Origin: Cyanobacteriota bacterium
GTDB taxonomy: Bacteria > Cyanobacteriota > Cyanobacteriia > PCC-6307 > Cyanobiaceae
DNA length: 5,126 nucleotides
Reading direction: 5' to 3'
Assembly (NCBI GenBank): GCA_947463165.1
Contig: CANHSW010000183.1
Location: 1-5,126 of the forward strand
Positions within the stretch are counted from its first letter, which is position 1. Each line of letters begins with the position of its first letter. The position numbers and the translations under genes are program-made. Below the pieces are notes generated by a model that worked only from the letters and a program-made list of their open reading frames with translations, did no database searches and was not told the origin of the DNA. Shown in pieces: positions 2,867 to 5,126 of this stretch.

Positions 2867-5126
2867 ATGAAGTTCACGGTCGCCGACCTGCTCGACCAGC
2901 TTCCCCTCAACGAGGCCCTGCCGATCGCCCAGCTCGAGAAGGCCCTGAGCCTCAGCGCCACAGTCGATAAGCAGCAACTGCGCATCGGCATTCACGGTCT
3001 GATCAAGCTCGGCCTCCTGGATGACACCGAGGCTGGTTTGCTGCGCCTTGAGACTCCCGAGCTGATTCCCGCCCGCCTGCGCTGCTCCAGCAAGGGCTTC
3101 TGCTTCGCCCTGCGGGAGGACGGCGGCGAGGACATCTACATCCGTGACCACCAGCTAAACCACGCTTGGAATGGCGATCGGGTGCTGGTGCGGGTGACCC
3201 GAGAAGGGGGGCGTCGCCGCTCTCCGGAAGGCGGCGTGCAGTGCATCCTCGAGCGCCAAACCACCAGCTTGCTGGCCCAGCTGGAACAGCAGGCCGAGCG
3301 TCTGGTGGCCACCCCTCTCGACGATCGACTGCTCACCAGCATCGAACTGCCAGCAGACGACGAGGCCCATCTCGATCCCGAACAGAACTCGGTGGTGGAG
3401 GTGGCGATCGATCGCTACCCGGTGGCCCAATTTGCCCCCCTGGGTCACGTGGCCCGGCGGCTGCCGGTGAATGGCGGGGAAGAGGCGGATCTGGAACTGC
3501 TGCTCACCAAGCACCACCTCAACTCCCGGCCCGCCGCACCCCGCGCCGTACTCAAAAACCTCACCGATAAGGAACGCACCGATCTCAGCGAGCTGCCCGC
3601 GCTGCTGATCGAGCTGTGGCAGGGCAGGGAAGCCCCTGGCCTGCCTGCCCTCAGCGCCGTTGAGCGCGAGGGGGGCGGTTGGAACCTATGGGTGCACAGC
3701 CCCGCCATTGCAGAACGCCTAACGGCGGGTAGTGGCTTGGATCTGTGGCTAAGGCAGCAGGCCGATGCCATCTGCCTGGGCAACCAGTGGTTGCCGATGC
3801 TCAGCCCATCGCTGGCTAAAGCGGCCGCCTTCAAGGTGGGGCACACCCAAGCGGCCGTCTCGGTGGCCCTGGAGCTCGATCCAGATGGAGCCCTGCAGCA
3901 CTTCCGCTTTTGCCGGAGCTTGATCAAGCCAGCGGCCAGCATCGACAGCAGCGCACTCGAGGCCCTGGCGGAGCGGAAGCCCAAGAGCCGCACCACGCCG
4001 GTAGCCCTCAAGGCGCTCAAGCCCTATTTGGCCCAGCTGGAAGCCCTGGTGGCGATCACGGGCTTACTGCGTCAGCGGCGCATCGCCGCCGGCTCCATCG
4101 ACCTAGAGCTGCCGCTACCTGGCATCGACAGCCTGGGAGATCTGGCAATCGGTGCACCCGATGCCGCCCTGGACGGCTGGCTGGTGGCCCTGGCTGACAC
4201 CAGCCCGGTGGCTCTGTTGCGGGAGGCCTTGCTACTGGCGGACCGCGCCTATGGCAGCCATCTCAAGGCCCTGGAACTGCCGGCGATCTACGCCATCAAC
4301 CCCGCTGCCGATGCCGCCGAGCTGAACGAGGTGGCTCGCACGGCCCTGGCCCTGGAGATCCCCCTGGAACTGAGCGAGGAGGGCAACGCCAATGCCCCTG
4401 AGCTGGCCAGGGTGTTCGCCAACACCGACCGCAGCCGCTCTCTGCAACAGCAGCTGGAGGATGTGATCAAGCCGGTCCAACTCAGCCAAAGCCCCGGTAC
4501 CCATCTCTTGGCTGGCCTGGCCACGGAAGAAGCGGCGGTGGCGCCGGCCTGCTGCCCTGGCCTCCATTACGCCGATCTATGGAATCAGCAATTACTGATC
4601 CTGCTACTCAGCGAGGGCAAAGACCGTCCAAGCGTGCGTCATAAGACCTGCGTAGACCTCACCTCCGATAGCTGCCATGGCCAGATCGATTGGCCGCTGC
4701 TGGCCCCCAGCCTGCTCAACCCTGCCAAAGAAGCCCTGCTGCAGGGATTGGTGCAGAAGCTGAATGGTCGCCGTCGCTTCCTGGCCGAATTGCAGGCGGA
4801 TGTGGTGGCCATGGCCCAGGCTCGCCAGGCCGAACCCCTGGTGGGAAAAATCCTTCCCGGCATCATCAGCGGCGTGCAGAGCTATGGGTTCTTCGTGGAA
4901 GTACCACCCTCCAACGTAGAGGGATTGGTGCACGTAAGCTCCTTAAAAGACGACTGGTACGAATACCGCTCACGCCAAAATCGCCTGGTGGGTCGCAAGA
5001 ACCGCCGCAGCTACATGCTGGGGGATTCGGTGGAGGTGGAGATCCAAAAAGTGGACGCATTGCGCCACCAAATTGATCTGGCCGTTGTGCTGCCCGAGGG
5101 CTATGAAGACACCGATTCAGGGGCCG
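2867..5126 (+). CDS. RNase II/R (RNB)-like protein with degenerate catalytic motifs (Zam-type), 3' end outside window
   Basis: The frame is open for 753 codons and leaves the right edge, so the C-terminus is missing. The domain order matches RNase II/R: a winged-helix-like start (about 5-62), a cold-shock domain (about 68-135, with eDIYIRDH and GDRVLVRV, ending ILER), a second OB-like part (about 145-200), an RNB-like region (about 238-640) and an S1 domain (about 657-742, with ISGVQSYGFFVEV and GLVHVSSL). Active RNB enzymes degrade RNA 3' to 5' using an Asp cluster (D-x5-D-x-D-D). Here the expected place reads TDLSELPALLIELWQG (238-253), and no D-x-D-D occurs anywhere. The TSPIRRYxD arginine motif is replaced by CPGLHYADL (563-571). 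The start at 2867 is fixed by an in-frame TAA at 2858-2860; there is no Shine-Dalgarno. Picocyanobacterial relatives are, from memory, labelled RNB or acetazolamide-resistance protein Zam. The family assignment is firm; activity is doubtful. Confidence 0.87.
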   Translation, partial: MKFTVADLLDQLPLNEALPIAQLEKALSLSATVDKQQLRIGIHGLIKLGLLDDTEAGLLRLETPELIPARLRCSSKGFCFALREDGGEDIYIRDHQLNHAWNGDRVLVRVTREGGRRRSPEGGVQCILERQTTSLLAQLEQQAERLVATPLDDRLLTSIELPADDEAHLDPEQNSVVEVAIDRYPVAQFAPLGHVARRLPVNGGEEADLELLLTKHHLNSRPAAPRAVLKNLTDKERTDLSELPALLIELWQGREAPGLPALSAVEREGGGWNLWVHSPAIAERLTAGSGLDLWLRQQADAICLGNQWLPMLSPSLAKAAAFKVGHTQAAVSVALELDPDGALQHFRFCRSLIKPAASIDSSALEALAERKPKSRTTPVALKALKPYLAQLEALVAITGLLRQRRIAAGSIDLELPLPGIDSLGDLAIGAPDAALDGWLVALADTSPVALLREALLLADRAYGSHLKALELPAIYAINPAADAAELNEVARTALALEIPLELSEEGNANAPELARVFANTDRSRSLQQQLEDVIKPVQLSQSPGTHLLAGLATEEAAVAPACCPGLHYADLWNQQLLILLLSEGKDRPSVRHKTCVDLTSDSCHGQIDWPLLAPSLLNPAKEALLQGLVQKLNGRRRFLAELQADVVAMAQARQAEPLVGKILPGIISGVQSYGFFVEVPPSNVEGLVHVSSLKDDWYEYRSRQNRLVGRKNRRSYMLGDSVEVEIQKVDALRHQIDLAVVLPEGYEDTDSGA

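Noticed and set aside
3445..4020. 191-codon minus-strand open frame opposite the RNB-like gene
   Set aside because: It lies wholly within a strongly supported plus-strand coding region and shows the R/S/A-rich bias of an antisense shadow.

Overview
The window looks like chromosomal DNA of a GC-rich picocyanobacterium of the Synechococcus/Cyanobium group. The best marker is a 35-codon minus-strand gene for photosystem II protein Psb30 (Ycf12), whose sequence is close to the picocyanobacterial form as I remember it. Supporting signs are two half-length TMEM165/GDT1 (UPF0016) membrane proteins encoded close together, a cyanobacterial-type YkgJ cysteine-cluster protein, and a divergent RNase II/R-like protein of the kind labelled Zam or 'RNB' in these genomes. 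CGATCG cores are frequent, although I see no complete HIP1 octamer.

Layout. Positions 5-337 (+) hold a small unrecognised ORF with a six-unit, 15-nt coding repeat. Positions 338-1011 hold no convincing gene. They contain four unrelated short tandem duplications (periods 17, 21, 14 and 28 nt), a hairpin with a T-run that looks like a terminator, and a second small hairpin. psb30 lies at 1012-1119 (-). A 146-nt divergent spacer with two overlapping, mutually exclusive hairpins separates it from a plus-strand series: YkgJ protein (1266-1814), GDT1 half-protein A (1830-2273, 15 nt downstream), GDT1 half-protein B (2429-2734, after a 155-nt repeat-bearing spacer) and the RNB-like gene (2867 to beyond the right edge, 132 nt downstream).

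How the genes may work together. TMEM165/GDT1 proteins in cyanobacteria and chloroplasts are cation exchangers tied to manganese (and calcium) handling. Two half-length copies, each with one E-x-G-D-K-T-Q motif, are expected to pair into one full transporter. Their position beside a photosystem II subunit gene and a probable metal-binding YkgJ protein fits a loose Mn/photosystem II theme, but this is inference from proximity. The RNB-like protein keeps its RNA-binding architecture (winged helix, cold-shock domains, C-terminal S1) but lacks the aspartate cluster and the conserved arginine motif of active RNase II/R. It looks like a maintained pseudoenzyme or a strongly altered nuclease, and it is the most interesting gene here.

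Start codons in the plus-strand series lack clear Shine-Dalgarno sequences. Three of the four starts (all except GDT1 half B) are fixed by an in-frame stop shortly upstream.
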